64,000 nucleotides of DNA, taken from positions 14,467,702-14,531,701 of the forward strand of contig CM068545.1 in NCBI GenBank assembly GCA_035048495.1, in the 5' to 3' direction. Both the position numbers and the translations under genes were made by a program. Position 1 is the first letter of the stretch, and every line of letters starts with the position of its first letter. Origin of the DNA: Euptelea pleiosperma (taxonomy: Eukaryota > Streptophyta > Magnoliopsida > Ranunculales > Eupteleaceae). Below are positions 36,575-48,594 of this stretch, one piece after another. The notes beneath the pieces were generated by a model. The model ran no database searches. It saw only the letters and a list, made by a program, of their open reading frames with translations, and had not been told where the DNA came from.

Positions 36575-38849
36575 ATACGCCTCAACAAAATGGTGTGGCT
36601 GAGAGGCGCAATCGTACATTTTTGGATATGGTTAAGAGTATGATAAGTAAATCTACCAATCTACCTTACCCGAATCTTTGTGGGCCGAAGCCCTTAAGAC
36701 CGTTGTATATATCCTAAATCAAGTTCCTAGTAAGTTAGTTCCTAAGACTCTTTTTGAGCTTTGGACTGGTAGGAAACCGAGTTTAAGACACTTGCATGTT
36801 TGGGGTTGTCCAGCGGAGGCTAGAATCTATAACCCATAAGAAAAGAAATTGGATCCTAAAATAGTAAGTGGATACTTCATAGGCTATCTAGAAAAGTCCA
36901 AAGGGTATAAGTTTTACTGTCCTAACCATAGCATGAGAATTGTAGAAATTGGAAATGCAAGATTCTTAGAAAATGGCGAGACAAGTGTGAGTGATCAACC
37001 ACGAAATGTAGTTGTTGAAGAAGTTAGGGTTCCCATCCCTCTACCCATAACTTCTGGACCAAATATTATGCCTATTGTTGATCATGATCAATTCAACAAT
37101 AATGAGCAACAATTGAATGAACTACCACTCCATAATGATGTCGAAGCCAATGAACAGATAGTAAAGGCACCACAAGTCGTGGCATTACAAAGATCTGAAA
37201 GAGTAAATAGATCTACCGTTTCGAGCGATGATGTGGTGTACTTCAAGAATCTGAGTATGACATAGGGATGAAAGCAGACCCTGTTTCATTTTCACAAGCC
37301 GTGGCGAGTAATGATTCTGAAAAATTGATCAATGCCATGAAAGATGAGTTAAAATCGATGGCTCAAAATAAAGTCTAGAATCTCATCGAATTGCCTGAAT
37401 GACTGAAAAGGGTCGGATGTAAATGGATCTTTAAGACCAAAAGTGACTCGAAAGGCAATGTCTAATGATTTAAAACAAGATTGGTGGCCAAAGGTTTTAC
37501 ACAAAAAGAAGGCATTGACTACAAAGAGACCTTCTCTCCTGTATCTAAAAAGGACTCACTCAGGATCATCATGGCACTAGTAGCTCATTATGATTTAGAG
37601 CTGCATCAAATGGATGTGAAAACAATGTTTTTAAATGGGAGTTTAGAGGAAGAAGTCTACATGGAGCAACCAGAGGGCTTCTCAGAAAAGGAAAAAGAAC
37701 ACCTTGTGTGCAAACTTAAAAAAATCAATATATGGACTTAAACAAGCCTCACGTCAATGGTATATTAAATTCAATGATACCATTGTCCTTTTTTATTTTA
37801 AAGAAAACATCATTGATTGATGCATATACTTGAAGGTCAGTGGGAGCAAGTTTATTTTTCTAATCTTCTATGTAGATGATATTTTGCTTGCTAGCAGCGA
37901 TTTAGGTCTGTTGTTCGAAACTAAGCAATTTCTCACAAAGAACTTTGAAATGAAAGATATGGGAGAAGCAGCTTTTGTGATTGGAATTGAAATATTTTGA
38001 AACCGAGCACGAAAGATGTTAGGATTGTCTCAGAAAAGCTATATCAAAAGAGTTCTAGAAAGGTTTGAAATGCATAATTGTTCGGCTTCAGATGCCCCAA
38101 TTTAGAAAGGTGATAAATTCAGTCTTATGCAATGTCCAAAAAATCAGTGGGAACGTGATCAGATGAAAAATATTCTATATGCTTCAGCCGTAGGAAGCTT
38201 AATGTATGCATAGACTTACACTAGACTAGACATCAGCTTTGCAGTCGGTATGCTGGGTAGATATCAGAGTAACCCAGGGATGGAATATTGAAAAGCTGCA
38301 AAGAATGTGATGCGATATTTACAAGGGACAAAGGATTACATGCTCACATTCAGAAGATCGAATCACTTGGAAGTGATCAGTTACTCAGACTCGGACTATG
38401 CAGGATGCTTTGATGAGAGAAAGTCTACTTCTGGCTATGTCTTTCTATTAGCTGGTGGAGCTATCTCATAGAAAAGTATGAAACAAAGCATCATTGCTTG
38501 GTCCACTATGGAGGCTGAATTCATGGCTTGTTTTGAGGCCACGAATCATGGATTATGGCTGCAGAACTTTATCTCAGGACTTGGAATTGTCGACTCTATT
38601 GCCAAACCGTTGAGAATTTATTAAGATAACACCGCAGCAGTCTTCTTCGCCAAGAACGATAAGTTTTATAATGGTCTTAAGCACGTGAAACTTAAATATC
38701 TTGCCGTTAAGGAGGAAGTACAGAAGCAGCGAGTGTCAATAGAGCACATAAGTACAAAGCTTATGATTGCGGATCCATTGACTAAGGGGTTAGCACCAAA
38801 GACTTTTAAGGAACATGTTGAAAGGATGGGTCTTAAAAGCTACCCATAA
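36575..38849 (+). pseudogene. Copia integrase (C-terminal part), reverse transcriptase and RNase H relic
   Basis: Starts in integrase at TPQQNGVAERRNRTFLDMVK, then [22 protein letters not shown] follows ([19 protein letters not shown] near 37480, YVDDILLAS near 37870), then RNase H (DSDYAGCFDERKSTSGYVF near 38390, ADPLTKGLAPKTFKEHVERM near 38770). Frameshifts at ~36660 and ~37725 and at least ten stops, among them ~36838, 37263, 37376, 37462, 37998, 38103, 38211, 38289, 38469 and 38621. The YVDD catalytic motif survives. Confidence 0.92.
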
Positions 38850-39308
38850 TGTGTTATAGTTTTATGGATTGATTAATTGATTGACATGTTTGAGATCTCA
38901 TTATTACATGTTTTCTGTTATGTTTTTGTTTTCCATAAGGTATATACATATTTGTGAATAGATGAATGATAATAGGAACAGTCTTGACAAGACACTAATG
39001 GTGAACCATTTTATAGGCATTATTGTTTTGGCCTATATATAATAAATTTTCCTTTTATGACCAAGTTAAGTGAGTCTCTAGTATTGTAGTACATGGAAGG
39101 GATGATGTACAACCGCCATGACTCACATTAGTAGTTTATTTAATTATGGTATTATGATGGCTAATAAAGTCGGGGTGATTAGGATATTTTCTAAAAATGT
39201 GCACACGTGTATGTCAATTTTTTTTTTAGAATCCAAGATGAGTCTTTTACAAAACAAAAATATTTTAAATGATGTTTTTAAAATAAAGTGTCTTTTGTCG
39301 AATGGGCC

Positions 39309-39319
39309 AAGTGGGAGAA
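39309..39319 (+). other. polypurine tract
   Basis: AAGTGGGAGAA immediately before the 3' LTR, the usual site for plus-strand priming. Confidence 0.85.
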
Positions 39320-39803
39320 TGTTAGAATTATGTGGCCCATCTGTGGCCCATAAGAAGCCCATAATGTGACTCATTGGTTTTGGTTTCCTAAAAGGCTTGG
39401 ATTCTATATTAAGAGTTTCCTAATCATAAACCTCCACAATTAGCAATGGGAAATACCTTCTAAGTAAGTGGGATTCTTGATGGGTTAGAATCCCAATCAT
39501 ACCATACTTATGATTCTAGGTTCTCTCTCTCTATCTATATAAGAAACATGAACCATTCCAATCAACTAAGGTTTTTGATCGTGCTTGAAAAGAGATTAGA
39601 GAGAGAAGAACCGAGTCCTTCCCTCCACCATCGTTCGTCGTCAACAACGGATCAAATGCCAAGCAAAGTTGTTGCATCAATGGAGAAAAGTACAACATTC
39701 TTTCTTTATTTCTTTTCATGATTGAGGACCTAAAAAATCGTGTTAATCAAGATCATGGGTGTGGTTGATGTAGAAGTCATCAACAACATAAGAAGTGATA
39801 ATA
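39320..39803 (+). repeat. Copia 3' LTR (484 bp)
   Basis: Begins TGTTAGAATTATG. The terminal CTAACA has decayed to GATAATA. It has an extra 11-base segment relative to the 5' LTR. Followed by the target duplication GTAAA. Confidence 0.93.
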
Positions 39804-39808
39804 GTAAA

Positions 39809-42409
39809 TTCATGACCATACCACGTCACTTTGACCACATCACCTCCAAAATCCTACGAGCATGTCCATTGACAAAAAATAAAATTTAATACATCACATC
39901 TCACGTGATTAGGCCTAATAGCTATCATTTTTCCCTTCCTGGAAGGTAAGCTTGGGACTAGGTGGACTATTACCAGGTTTTATTGGTATAAACAGGAGAA
40001 ACTATATGCGGGCATGTTTGCAACCACCACTATCCTCTTCAAGAATAGAGTAGGACTAGTGTTTCTGCCCGTGCTAAGCACGAGTATTTTATTTTGTTAA
40101 AAAAACTTAAAAAAAATTAGTACTTGAGATTTTATATATCACTTAATTTTTTTATGAGGGTATTTAGAGTCGTCGGATCGGGTCATTATCGATTGGATCA
40201 AGGTAAAGGTAGAATCAATCCAATAACTTATCGGATCATGATTCACATTTCTACACCCTATCTTAACATATCCAATTGTATTGGAATGGGTTATCAAGAC
40301 GATCCAACATATTGTCAGCCCTACATAAAAGGGCTTATTCATTGGGCAGTGGTATTAAAAGATAATATTATTGAAAAGCTTTTTAACAGTACAATTATTA
40401 TTAGAAACCAACAAATAGATTGAAAGTTATTGAATAAATTTTAAAAGAAATGTAATTTAAAAAAAAAATATGGTAATCTAATTTTGTAAAAAAAAATTAG
40501 GAAGCATTTCACGTCTATGAAGAAAAATAATGAGATGTTAAAATTCAAGAGAAAATAATGCTAAGGATTTCATTGCATTTCCCCAAAAATATTAAATGTT
40601 CAATGCATTAATTAAAATTTAATATTTTTATAAATTCTAAAAGTCTTAAAAAATATTAAATAACATTGAATGATACTATATGTTTAAAATGAGGTGTTTT
40701 AGATCTAGACATTTAATATTGTGATTGTTATAATGGGAGAGGAAGGTATGTAATGGACCAAAATTTTGAGCCTAGTGTTTTTTTCAACCGGGTGTCCAAA
40801 CCACACCTAAAGATGTCACGTGGCACACTTTTAGAGATCATTGACCATACGACACCTCTTCATCTGCTTAATTACATGATTGATGGTTGTTGGATATTGA
40901 GAGACGTGGTAGAAGAAAATTGTGATCTTACTATTTTTCCATGGAGGTGTCTGGACGCTACATGTGGCACACTATTAATTAAAGACCATTGACTGTGCGA
41001 CCCCTATATTATGATTTTTTATTTTCTCCCTTTTAATAAAAAATAATGTCATTTTTACCGCTCATCGTTTGTGAAATGTCTTATATCATTTCATACTCTG
41101 CTCATTTTTTTTTAAACCTCCCATGGTTTTGAAACATTTAAAAAAAAAAATCATCACCTTGCTTTAGATTTTATCAAAGAACAACAACGATAGAATTATT
41201 GAAATATACTTTTGTTTAAATTTCAATTAAATCTATTTTTTCTTTTGTTTTATAATTTTTCAGAAAATTGAGTCCATTTTGCTTAAGTTCCCTTTTTACA
41301 GTAATCTCCTCTTCCACGATCATATCTTAAAAGAATTATTAAATTTATGATTCATGAGAGTGATTTGATGGGGCTGATATTTTAGAGGAACTTGAGATTT
41401 TCATACTAAAATCCCCACAAAACCAATGTCCATGTGGTGTGAGTCCTACTATGCATGTAAGTTGCATTTACAGCTAAACACTGTCCACCTTGAAAAGTTA
41501 TTTGTTTTCTAGATTTAAGATCCAGTCTGTACATCAATCGTCTTCTATCAAAGATCGAAGAAAAAAAATATATGAAAAATCATGAATTCTATCATGCAGG
41601 GAATGCTTTTGTAATCTCTGAAAAATAATTGGACAACACTGACTTTTCTTTCGCTCTCCTTATCGTAATCCCTGAAAACCCACTAAAGAAGAAAAAGATA
41701 AACTTATTCATGAAAACGTACCCATTAATAAAAGAAACTTAAAGAAAATCTATAAATAAAATAAGAAAATAAAAGAATCATTTTTGTATCCAATCTTAGA
41801 TACATGAATAGATGACTAAAGGCAATGTTGTTTGAAACTACGAAGCCTTCGTCGAAATTCAAGTTATACAACTCTTCTTCATTTGTGTTCTCATTGTTAA
41901 AGTCGGCTATATAATTTTATTTTCAAACAAAATAAATAAATAGAAATTTAATCTTCTAAAAAAATTTATCAAATCTCTAATTCTATTACTATATAGTGAA
42001 GATTAGAGGGCTACGATCTCTGCTTGCCATGTACATTAATATTAATGTATAATAAAATTTAATCAAAACTAACCTCTAATATTCCCTGGAGCTTTTGCAT
42101 CGTAGTCGATTGAAATATATATATTATGACGCATAGAAAGTATTACAGGATAAACGAATAAAAAATGGAGAGACAAATAGATGTTAATGGAAAGAAAAAT
42201 AGATGGGAAGAATGCAACGTTTTGCTTGGGAGAGAAAATAAGATAGATAATATATGAAACATTTTGGTTGTGAGAGATTTCACGAAAGAGGGATTTAAAT
42301 AAAACATCAAGAGAGTTTTAAGGAAAGAATTAATTAATTTAATGGAAATCGTGTTAAATTAGAAAAATGTTCTGAAAAATTATGAAATTTCCTTTTAATT
42401 ACCACGTTA
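39809..42409. other. AT-rich intergenic DNA, no gene
   Basis: No gene recognised. Two direct, diverged copies of a ~65-base block with ACGTGGCACACTTTTAGAGA / ATGTGGCACACTATTAATTA lie at ~40790-40855 and ~40940-41005, probably remnants of the foldback MITE family. Confidence 0.45.
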
Positions 42410-44108
42410 TGTCCTAGAAGGGGGTGAATATGATAATTTTTAAATTTCTCTGCAGATTTTATATGGATTAAAAATTAATGATCACAAAAGACGAAAAAGA
42501 ATCAAATAATCAAAATACGAATTGTCCACAGAACATAAATGTGGAAAAATCTGATACAAAATATGTAAACATTCACAATCACACGAGACTCAGATTTATA
42601 GTTGTTAGGCGACTCCGTACCTACATCCACTATTCAATACTCACCAAGAGTAATATTATATTATTTTAATCATACATTACAACATTTCAAATTGAAATAA
42701 ATAATCAAACAACTAAGATAACATTTAGTTTTAATCTAACGAGAATTGCTTCTCGCTCACCTAGAGATGCAGCCTAGGCCATTAGTCTATTTAGAGAAGC
42801 CCTCTTCTCATGGATCAACAATCCTCAACTCGATCTATACGAGAATCACTTCTCGATCTATAGGCCCGTAGTATTTTAGAGAAATGGATTTCTCAAGGAT
42901 TCCACATTCCTCAACTCATTTTGACCAGTACTCACTCATCCACCAATCACAAATAATTCAGGTTTGATAATATTGAATTCACTATAAAAGGTTTGTTTTA
43001 GGCGATACTTACCTTGTGATGAATTCGATAGAATGGTAAATCCTTGTAGAAAAATTCGCCACAGAGACACTTTGCCAATGATGATCATCTTCTTGAAAGA
43101 AGATGATTGCAGGAAATGATGCACTTCGTAGTTATTTTAAATAATTAGAGCAGTTTCACAAAAGATGAACAATATTTGCTCATGTGAAGCTCTCTCAAAT
43201 AATCTAGAGCCTTCACGAACGATGTACATATTTGCACAGGTGAAGCTCTCTCAAATTCCAAATCTCTAGACTCAAGAGATGTTAATCAAAGAATGGGAGT
43301 CAAGAGATATCTTTATTGGTTCTCTCTAATGGAGGGTAATGACTCTGTTATATAAGTTCATTCTCTCTCAAGAGAACAAACACAAAAGAGCCGTTGGATT
43401 GACTCAAGTGCGCATAAAATTGTACAAAGGAACGAGTCAAAAATAAATCTGGAATGGGCGGGGTTGATCGCACTTCGGTCGGCTGCTCATTTTGGCTGGT
43501 CAACCCATTAGGTCGGAACAAAAAATTATCCATGTAGAAAGTCCGGTTGGCTACACATTCTGATTGGTCGATCGCACAATCTGTGCGGTCGGCCGCTCAG
43601 GCCAGAACTATAATATATGGTACCGAGGGGTCCGTTCGACCGCACCTTTTGACCGGTCGACCGGTCAGAGTCGGTAGACTCCGGTCAGCCGCTCAAAGTG
43701 GTCGGTCTGTCGGTCCTCGCAGACCTTCTTCGAAAAATACCCAAACAATTATAAGAACTATCCTATGACTTTATGATAGCTTCCAAATGATACCAAAAGA
43801 AACCGGGAGACATCTAGGGTAAAATTGATCCGTTGGCAATGCGTGGTGTACCCTTAGATGTACGCAAATGACCATAACACGAGATTCTTGATAGTTGAAC
43901 GTTCGTCGTATTTTGATCATTTATATCTTCATGCTTGAGCTTGACTTTGTCTTCAGTTAAGCTTGAACACTTGGGTTGGTTTTTTTCAGCTTTAATTCTT
44001 ATTTGATTTGTTGATGAAATCCACTTGATCTTTGACACTCTAGTCTTCAACGAGCTCCTAACTCAGCAAGTTACATTACAGAAGAACTAAGTATTCCTGG
44101 GATTGACA
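42410..44108. mobile_element. possible solo LTR or non-coding retroelement piece
   Basis: Begins TGTCCTAGAAGGGGGTGAAT and ends GGGATTGACA, so the termini are inverted TGTC/GACA as in LTRs. Inside are two tandem ~60-base copies (43150-43255, ...GTGAAGCTCTCTCAAAT) and a GC-richer block rich in GGTCGACCG/GGTCGGCCGCTC (43455-43730). No target duplication or primer site seen, so the boundaries are tentative. Confidence 0.4.
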
Positions 44109-45734
44109 ACCGAGACTTTTTAATTTAATTATGAGAGTTTTAGGTAAACGTGAAAAAAATGAAAGGCGTTAGAGACATTTGGGGTAGTTAATTGTGTTGG
44201 CAAAAGTTTTAAATGAAAATCGTGTTAAATTATGAAAACGTTACAAGAAATTAATTATGAGAGTTTTAGCTAAATGTTGAAGAAAGGGATATAGTTAGGG
44301 ATTTTTGGGAAAATGAATTGAGTTGGCAAACATCTTAAATAGTCTTACATTTTCAAGCTCATTATTTAAAACATCGAATGATGTTTTTGGAAAAGGAAAA
44401 AAGACGGAGAGAGAACCACGTGGATGAGAGAGAAAGGTAGTTTCATGCGTTAGCTTTAGTATAGATACATAGATAGATGAGAAGGGAGGGAAGAAGAAGT
44501 AAAAAATAATTCTTGGGAGAATATACAATACTTGGCAAGCATATTACTCCCCCTCCAAACAGGGAGGTATCCCCATTACTAAAAAACATTAACTTTATAT
44601 ATCTAAAATTGATAATATTGTTGCAATACATTCCCATGGCCACTCTTCATTTTCCTCGAGAAGAGTTGTTAAGAACTACGTACTTATCATCATCATCTAT
44701 GCCTTATGACCTTACTGAGCTAAAAAAACATCAAATGTGAAATTTAATATATCATATAATGAATGCCGTTATTTCATGTTTCAACTCTTTCCCATCCCAT
44801 TATCAAATGATGTCCTCTCTTCGATAATGCATTCTTCCCTTTCTTATAAAAAAAATATCTAGACATGTTGTTGATGTGATGGCAGGTGGATAGTATATAC
44901 AGATATATCAGTTTTGTATAACAAGGTGGGAAGTTGGAACTAAGAGAAACATTCCATGTTTCCAAATTCCATCATTTGTAATTCTGCTTTATAATGAACC
45001 TCACCATTCCTCTCAAAGTGCAAATACAATGAATACTTCTGTTTGAGATGAACATAAAACATATCAAAAATAATAAAATTGGAAGTAAGAAATACTTCTC
45101 CTTATAGAGGTGGGTGAGGATTCTTAGGTGGTGGTGGTGACAGAGGTAGAGGCACCACGTCTTAAGTTGGTGCAGTAAGAACACGAACATCTAAAATAAG
45201 GATCCCAGAGATCCGTACTACTCATTGATCATGCACTGCAATGCATTACCAGGACATAACCTCCACAACGGATACACCAATCTATTGATTTATCCTTTTT
45301 GAGGGAGACATGAGCTCCCCATCATTAGTAGGACAAGTGGGTTTCATTTAATATGGCATTTAACTAGCATTCATTTTAGTTTACTTGTTCTCAAAGGTGA
45401 CTTTTAATTATTTGATCATTCTAGTCTTTAGCCGTTGTATCGTGGTACTAGTGTTTAGCCATTCCAATAAAGCCAAATGGATGGTCATGAGCGAGTGTAG
45501 AGTGGCAAGGCCTTTGAGACAAGTGAAAGCTAAACTGATTTATAATCTCTCCAATATAAACAGAAATATAATAATTGTTGCTTCACAGCTAATGGACCTA
45601 TAATCTCGCTAATGCCTTCAATAGATTCTTATTTCATTTTTTTGAATTTTTTTACTATGGTCATTCAACATTTTCACATTTCAACTCAACTGTGAAAGCA
45701 TACACCTAACTCTGTCAATGGAAAAATTTGATGT
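44109..45734. other. intergenic DNA, nothing recognised
   Basis: AT-rich. TTAATTATGAGAGTTTTAGG-like sequence occurs twice (~44125 and ~44260). No supported gene. Confidence 0.4.
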
Positions 45735-46045
45735 TGTTGTACATCATCAAGTTGACGACGGACCCGCAATGTGAGCCACATAGCACACTATTAGAGGCTA
45801 CTAACTGTATGGATGTTTGGCCCTTCTCTAGATGAACTTACGTACCAAAAATCGGTGATTTCTAACATTTGAATGTGAGTACCCCAAATATCGATAGAAA
45901 TCCACAATTAAAAATAAACCATGAAAAAGACTCCAACCCAACGAATAGAAATTACTAATCATGATGAATTTTGGCATGTAGGTCCAATTAGAGACGGGCT
46001 TAATATCTTTATGGTTATTGGTCTTTAAGAGTGTGCCACATGTAA
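45735..46045. mobile_element. foldback MITE, CACGTGGCAC family
   Basis: Left arm GAGCCACATAGCACACTATTAGAGG...TATGGATGTTTGGCCC; right arm GGGCTTAATATCTTTATGG...TCTTTAAGAGTGTGCCACATG. Confidence 0.65.
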
Positions 46046-46490
46046 GGTGCTGCAACATGTAAGGTGCATGTGCATCCCATTGTTATTAATGAATTACGAT
46101 GATGTGGTGCAGTGCATGGGATTTGGATCCACCACCCCTTTCCGTTCCGTTATGTGGGTTTCAAGTTAATGGTAAAAAAACAGACGGCCCATAATTCTTC
46201 AACTTGTAAAGCATGTTACGAATATCAGAATGATTTGAATTTTTGTGAGAGTGATCTCTTCACTATAGAGACCATCCTCAGCAAAAATCATCCCATTCCA
46301 AAACTTCTAATTTATATATTGGCCACCAACGATTTTTGTGTGAAATTGCGTGTGAAAATGTGTCCGCCTGACACTAAATTAAAATGTATAAATTTCTTTT
46401 CTTGTCTTTCACGGGTTTTCCTATAGAACTCCACGAAGGTGCTACTTGCTAGCGTTTCTTTTTGCTGAAGACACCTTGATAAAAAAAAAA

Positions 46491-46844
46491 CGGTCGGGAT
46501 ATTGGCACCCATCATTTCACTCAATAAGCCCATCCCCCTCTTTCATTCATCACACCCCCCAACCCATTAAAAAGAAAAAAGAAAAAAGAAAAAAAAAAAC
46601 CGGAAAAAGAAGGAGGTCGCCACAATCACCACCGTAGGTGTGTTTCTTTCCCTCTCCTCTCGATACTCGGCAACCCAGTACAGAGAGAGAGAGAGAGAGA
46701 GACACCTCCGGTGGGGGTGGCCTCCTCATCCTTCTTCTTCTTCATTTTTTGCTCTTTTTTTTTTTTGGTGTGTGTGTGAGATGAGTAAGGAGGGAAGTTT
46801 TTTTTGGGTTTACTGAGTGAAATGATGGGTGCCAGTATCCGGCC
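46491..46844. mobile_element. second Mutator-like foldback MITE
   Basis: TIRs of about 38 bases: CGGTCGGGATATTGGCACCC at left, GGGTGCCAGTATCCGGCC at right, both next to the paired CATCATTTCACTCA block. The interior has the same plan as 9256-10042: purine-rich run, GGTCGCCACAATCACCACC, GA run (46682-46703), then CTTCTTCTTC. Flanks are A-rich (TAAAAAAAAA / TAAAAATAA), consistent with an imperfect 9-bp duplication. Confidence 0.72.
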
Positions 46845-47334
46845 TAAAAATAATGATGGTTGTGCTCAAGACTCGAGTACTCCAATGGAAAGTGCCACAT
46901 GGCCCATACGTTGGCCACGTGGTACATTGTTATTAACGAATTATGACGATGTGGTGCAATGCATGGAATTTGGATCCACCATCCAATGGGTCCTACCTAA
47001 GAGATCTCGGTAGTCGAAATAATCCAACTTTTCAACGGGGGCCCTTTTTAAGAGATAATGGAGATTAAAAATCAAGATGATCTGATGATTTCAACCGGAG
47101 AAAAAGGTAGCCTACAGTCTACAAAGGGTTTCGAGACTTTTTGAACTTTGAGACATGGGTAGGGTCCACTGATGATATTCTATGGTTCCAAATTCCAACT
47201 AGGTGACCTCTTGCATCAAAAGTCAAAATGGTCATATTGAATGGCGACCACCATTCGATTTACCAATAAAATGGACTTGTTTGTGGGTACATCAAACGTG
47301 GGTCCCACCGTCCAACACTTGTCACCATGTGCTG

Positions 47335-47580
47335 GACACCGCTAAACATCCAACGGTCAGTAGTCTCTAAGAGTATGCCACTGTATGGACATTTTACATA
47401 CCAAAATTCAACCTAATTAGTAATTTCCATCTGTTGGATTAATCTTTTCTATGGTTTATTTTTAACGGTGGATTTAGTCATTATTTTTTTACAAAATAAA
47501 ATTTGAATTTTTGGTATGTAAGTCCAGCTAGGGACAGGCCAAACATCCACGTGGCTCACACTGTTGTCTATCATCAACCT
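47335..47580. mobile_element. foldback MITE copy, short
   Basis: CGGTCAGTAGTCTCTAAGAG at left, AACCTAATTAGTAATTTC inside, and GGCCAAACATCCACGTGGCTC at right. The left arm has lost the GGATGTTTGGCC block. Confidence 0.6.
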
Positions 47581-47714
47581 TGATGGACCTCCTACGTGAT
47601 CAACGTTGAGGAGTGTCTATGAAGGGCGTGCCCCAACCCCACTTTTGGCTTTAAAGTCCTAATACATAATACATAGATTTCGGGCATGATGGCACTCAGC
47701 TTCACAGGTTGTTC

Positions 47715-48052
47715 AGCACACGCTGAGTTCCTTCATCATCGTACAAGCCACATCTCTTAGAGACCACTTACCGTATGGATGTTCGGCCCATCCCTAAGTG
47801 GACCTACATACCAAACATCAGCCTGATTAGTGATTTTGAACCATTGGATCTTTGAACCTCAAATAATGCTCAAATTCTAATGATTAAATATACCTACGAG
47901 AACGACTCTAATCCAATGGTAAGAAATCACTAATCAGGCTAATTTTTTGTCTGTAGGGCCAACTAGCGTTGGGTCAAACATCCATATGATCAGTGGTCTC
48001 TAAGACTGTGCCACAGGGCTCATACTGCGGTCCATCATCAACGCTGATGAGG
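47715..48052. mobile_element. foldback MITE copy next to the MED16 promoter
   Basis: CTTAGAGACCACTTACCGTATGGATG faces CATATGATCAGTGGTCTCTAAG (shown in part); inner pair ATCAGCCTGATTAGTGATTT / AATCACTAATCAGGCTAAT. It ends about 540 bases before the MED16 start codon. Confidence 0.72.
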
Positions 48053-48594
48053 CTCCTATAGTTCTGATAACCCACGCATGGAGCGTACGTTAGCAGAAAA
48101 CCGCACTTTAAATTTCCGTTTCCACCGGTCCAGCCCCCTTCGGTTTCGCCGGGGCTCCTCCAAAAAGGCAGAGAGAGAGCTTTTTCAATTCTTGTTCGAC
48201 TCCTCAATCGGTCGCACGCTGACGTCTCTACCCTTCTCTTCCCTTTTCTCCCTTTAAATATTTCCTCGGCAAGGAAAAAGGCAGCAGCAACAACCAACCA
48301 ACCAACCAATTCAAAGCAAAACCAAAGCCAAAACCCAAAGACGTAGACAGAATCCCAACACCTGGAATCTCGTCTTTGTCTCAAGCGAACTCACCAATGC
48401 CAACAATCACATTCACCGCACCACTCCGCACGCAAACCCTAGCTACCTCAAAGTAGAGAGAGAAAGAAAGAACCCTAAAACACTAACCCCACAAAAGATC
48501 CCTCTCTCTCTACAGTGATTCCTGTCGCCTTCAATCACGACTTTCCAGCACTTGTTTCAACCCTATATATTAATTAGGGTTTCTCTCTCTTCAA
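48053..48594 (+). promoter_or_regulatory. MED16 promoter and 5'UTR region
   Basis: GC- and CT-richer than the surroundings. It has CTCTCTCTCTCTAC-type pyrimidine patches (~48500), AAACCCTAG/AACCCTA motifs (~48427-48480) and GGGTTTCTCTCTCTTC directly before the ATG. These are usual in plant leaders. The TATATATTA at ~48573 is only ~20 bases from the ATG, so it is unlikely to be the TATA box. A 136-residue antisense frame here has no domain. Confidence 0.5.

Larger units (their letters stand above)
31020..39808 (+). mobile_element. complete but defective Copia LTR retrotransposon
   Basis: Runs 31025-39803 between the 5-bp target duplications GTAAA (31020-31024, 39804-39808). Order: 5' LTR, Met-tRNA primer site, ~1.4-kb leader, gag relic, ~3-kb unrelated segment, integrase C-terminal part, reverse transcriptase, RNase H, purine tract, 3' LTR. 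The integrase-before-RT order is that of Copia elements. Protease, integrase zinc finger and most of the integrase core are absent. Coding parts carry many stops, so it cannot move by its own proteins. Confidence 0.93.

Noticed and set aside
47974..48384. 136-residue antisense frame upstream of MED16
   Set aside because: It overlaps a MITE and the MED16 leader, has no domain, and has the composition of reverse-complemented CT-rich leader sequence.
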